A DNA stretch of 41,027 bases from Provencibacterium sp. (GTDB lineage Bacteria; Bacillota; Clostridia; Oscillospirales; Ruminococcaceae): the NCBI GenBank assembly GCA_022793895.1, contig JAAWDS010000031.1:1-41027 (forward strand). Direction: 5' to 3'. The translations under genes and the position numbers were made by a program. The notes under the pieces are model-generated. The model did no database searches, was not told the origin of the DNA, and saw only the letters and a list, made by a program, of their open reading frames with translations. Shown here piece after piece: positions 40,078 through 41,027 of this stretch (positions are counted from its first letter, which is position 1; each line of letters opens with the position of its first letter).

Positions 40078-40107
40078 TTGCTACCAAAGGCATAGACGTA
40101 TTATAAT
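40078..40107 (+). promoter_or_regulatory. Promoter of the HAD hydrolase gene
   Basis: TTGCTA (40078-40083) and a perfect TATAAT (40102-40107) are 18 bases apart. The start near 40114 gives a leader of about 115 bases that contains a short open frame. Confidence 0.6.
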
Positions 40108-40168
40108 GGAAAAGAAGCCTACTGCAAGCTGCCTGGCTTATCCTTTGTAAAAGGAGAAAGGAAGAAGT

Positions 40169-40213
40169 ATGGGGCAGTTTCAAAGCGAACATAAGTTTTT
40201 TCAACATGAATAG
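40169..40213 (+). CDS. Possible 14-residue leader peptide
   Basis: ATG 40169 follows AAAGGAGAAAGGA and opens a 14-codon frame (MGQFQSEHKFFQHE) ending in TAG at 40211-40213. That stop overlaps the TAGGAGG ribosome site of the HAD gene, so ribosomes ending here would sit on the next start signal. It may couple translation or act as a regulatory leader. The string is not recognised and could be chance. Confidence 0.4.
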   Translation: MGQFQSEHKFFQHE

Positions 40214-40228
40214 GAGGAATCCAACCGG

Positions 40229-40873
40229 ATGCTTGATCTACATATCCTATGGGACTGGAATGGAACGCTGCTGGACGACGTAGAGGTTTCCGTCGCCTCT
40301 CTATGCGACCTGCTGAACGAATTGGGAATGCCGCCTACCGATGCCGACGCTTATCGCGCTCAAATGGAAGCGCCGGTCGAACGCTATTATGAAAAGCTGT
40401 TCGATTTGGATCGCTACCCTCTCCCCTTTCTGGCAGAACGCTTTATAAAGGGATACCGCCGTCATATAGGAAAGGCGCGTCTCCAGCAGGACGCGCGTCA
40501 AGCACTGGAGCTGTTTGCACAAGCGGGGCTGCGGCAGGCAATCCTCTCCTCTTTTGAACAGAGCCTGCTTTTAACGCTCTTGGATCATTTCGAAATTACA
40601 CCGTATTTTGAGTTTATCAGCGGTGCAAAGGACTGTCTGGGTCAAAGCAAGCTGGACCGCGCGCAGGCCCTTTTTCAACAAAGGGGCCTCCTTCCCGCCC
40701 GCACCTTTTTCATTGGCGATATGGTACAGGATGCCGAAATGGCGGCCGCGCTCGGCGCAAACTGCATATTGATTCCCGGCGGGCACCAGCGCCGGGAAGA
40801 GCTGGCGGCATGCGGCGCGCCGCTCGCCGGCAGTCTTCTCCAGGCCGCCGCGCAAATACTCAGCCGCCAATAA
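40229..40873 (+). CDS. HAD-family hydrolase, phosphoglycolate-phosphatase-like
   Basis: The 214-residue protein has the HAD layout: motif I DWNGTLLDD at residues 9-17, a helical cap, motif II around AILSSF, the motif III Lys in LGQSKLDRAQALF and motif IV in FIGDMVQDAEMAAALG. It resembles the Gph/PpaX phosphatases that remove phosphate from small molecules. The second Asp of motif I, usually the acid/base (DxD), is Asn11; this is seen in a DWN subgroup and may slow or change the reaction. ATG 40229 has GGAGG nine bases upstream. It is monocistronic, behind a TATAAT promoter and a possible leader peptide. Substrate unknown. Confidence 0.88.
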   Translation: MLDLHILWDWNGTLLDDVEVSVASLCDLLNELGMPPTDADAYRAQMEAPVERYYEKLFDLDRYPLPFLAERFIKGYRRHIGKARLQQDARQALELFAQAGLRQAILSSFEQSLLLTLLDHFEITPYFEFISGAKDCLGQSKLDRAQALFQQRGLLPARTFFIGDMVQDAEMAAALGANCILIPGGHQRREELAACGAPLAGSLLQAAAQILSRQ

Positions 40874-40884
40874 TTCTTTCGCTC

Positions 40885-41002
40885 TTATATATTACAAAAT
40901 GTAACTAACATCTCTTTATTTCATCGTTTTCATCAAGCCGCTTCATCCCCTAATCCCGCATAATGAAGGCATTTAACAGATTTGTTCATATTATATATTA
41001 CA
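40885..41002. repeat. Paired AT-rich repeats after the HAD gene
   Basis: TTATATATTACA occurs at 40885-40896 and 40991-41002. In addition CAAAATGTAA (40895-40904) is the reverse complement of TTACATTTTG (40998-41007). This AT-rich stretch holds no gene and may be the control region of a gene beyond the window edge. Confidence 0.4.
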
Positions 41003-41027
41003 TTTTGGAAACAATTTGATGACAGAA

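Overview
The window looks like chromosomal DNA of a gut-type anaerobic clostridium (Bacillota, probably Oscillospirales). Pointers are the GC-rich genes with Bacillus-like AGGAGG ribosome sites, sigma70-type promoters in AT-rich gaps, lipoprotein sugar-uptake systems of the LplABC type, membrane-anchored AraC regulators, many 2[4Fe-4S] ferredoxins and an EndoQ-UvrD fusion. The taxon is inferred from gene style only. I see no phage, integrase, transposase or CRISPR array.

Layout. 1-240: intergenic structured repeats. 238-3313 (minus): cupin, M3 oligopeptidase and alpha/beta hydrolase behind one consensus promoter. 3610-4371 (minus): CutC. 4533-6959 (plus): large transglutaminase-like protein with a second, degenerate copy of the domain. 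6960-7204: a second copy of the structured repeat. 7535-10765 (minus): PHP/EndoQ nuclease fused to a UvrD helicase, with its own promoter and a possible attenuator. 11078-16316 (minus): two large hybrid histidine kinases. 16695-19165 (plus): divergent methyl-accepting chemotaxis protein translationally coupled to a lipoprotein carrying a flavinylation motif. 19297-20774 (minus): probable gene remnant, GNAT acetyltransferase and LysE/RhtB-type exporter.

20831-27548 (minus) reads as a LysR-controlled cluster: Ntn amide-hydrolase lipoprotein, PaaK/CapK-like adenylating enzyme, MacB/LolD-type ABC ATPase and FtsX-type permease, followed by a cyclophilin-like lipoprotein and a 78-residue helical protein. 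The LysR gene (27698-28573, plus) diverges from it across a short region with two dyads and two facing promoters. Activation of an acyl group, its transfer or hydrolysis outside the membrane, and transport are plausibly linked; the substrate is unknown.

28681-37949 (minus) is a carbohydrate-uptake operon running right to left: two LplB/LplC-type permeases, a solute-binding lipoprotein, a membrane-bound AraC regulator, a D-2-hydroxyacid dehydrogenase and a GHL6-like glycosidase. 38388-39661 (plus) is a small redox operon: ferredoxin, NapH-like membrane Fe-S protein, dithiol ArsR repressor and a second ferredoxin. A monocistronic initiator tRNA-fMet (39881-39957, minus) and a HAD phosphatase (40229-40873, plus) preceded by a possible 14-residue leader peptide close the window.

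The points most worth a second look are the MCP/flavolipoprotein pair with its divergent kinases, the Ntn-hydrolase/ligase/ABC cluster, and the intergenic repeat whose two hairpins show compensatory changes between copies.
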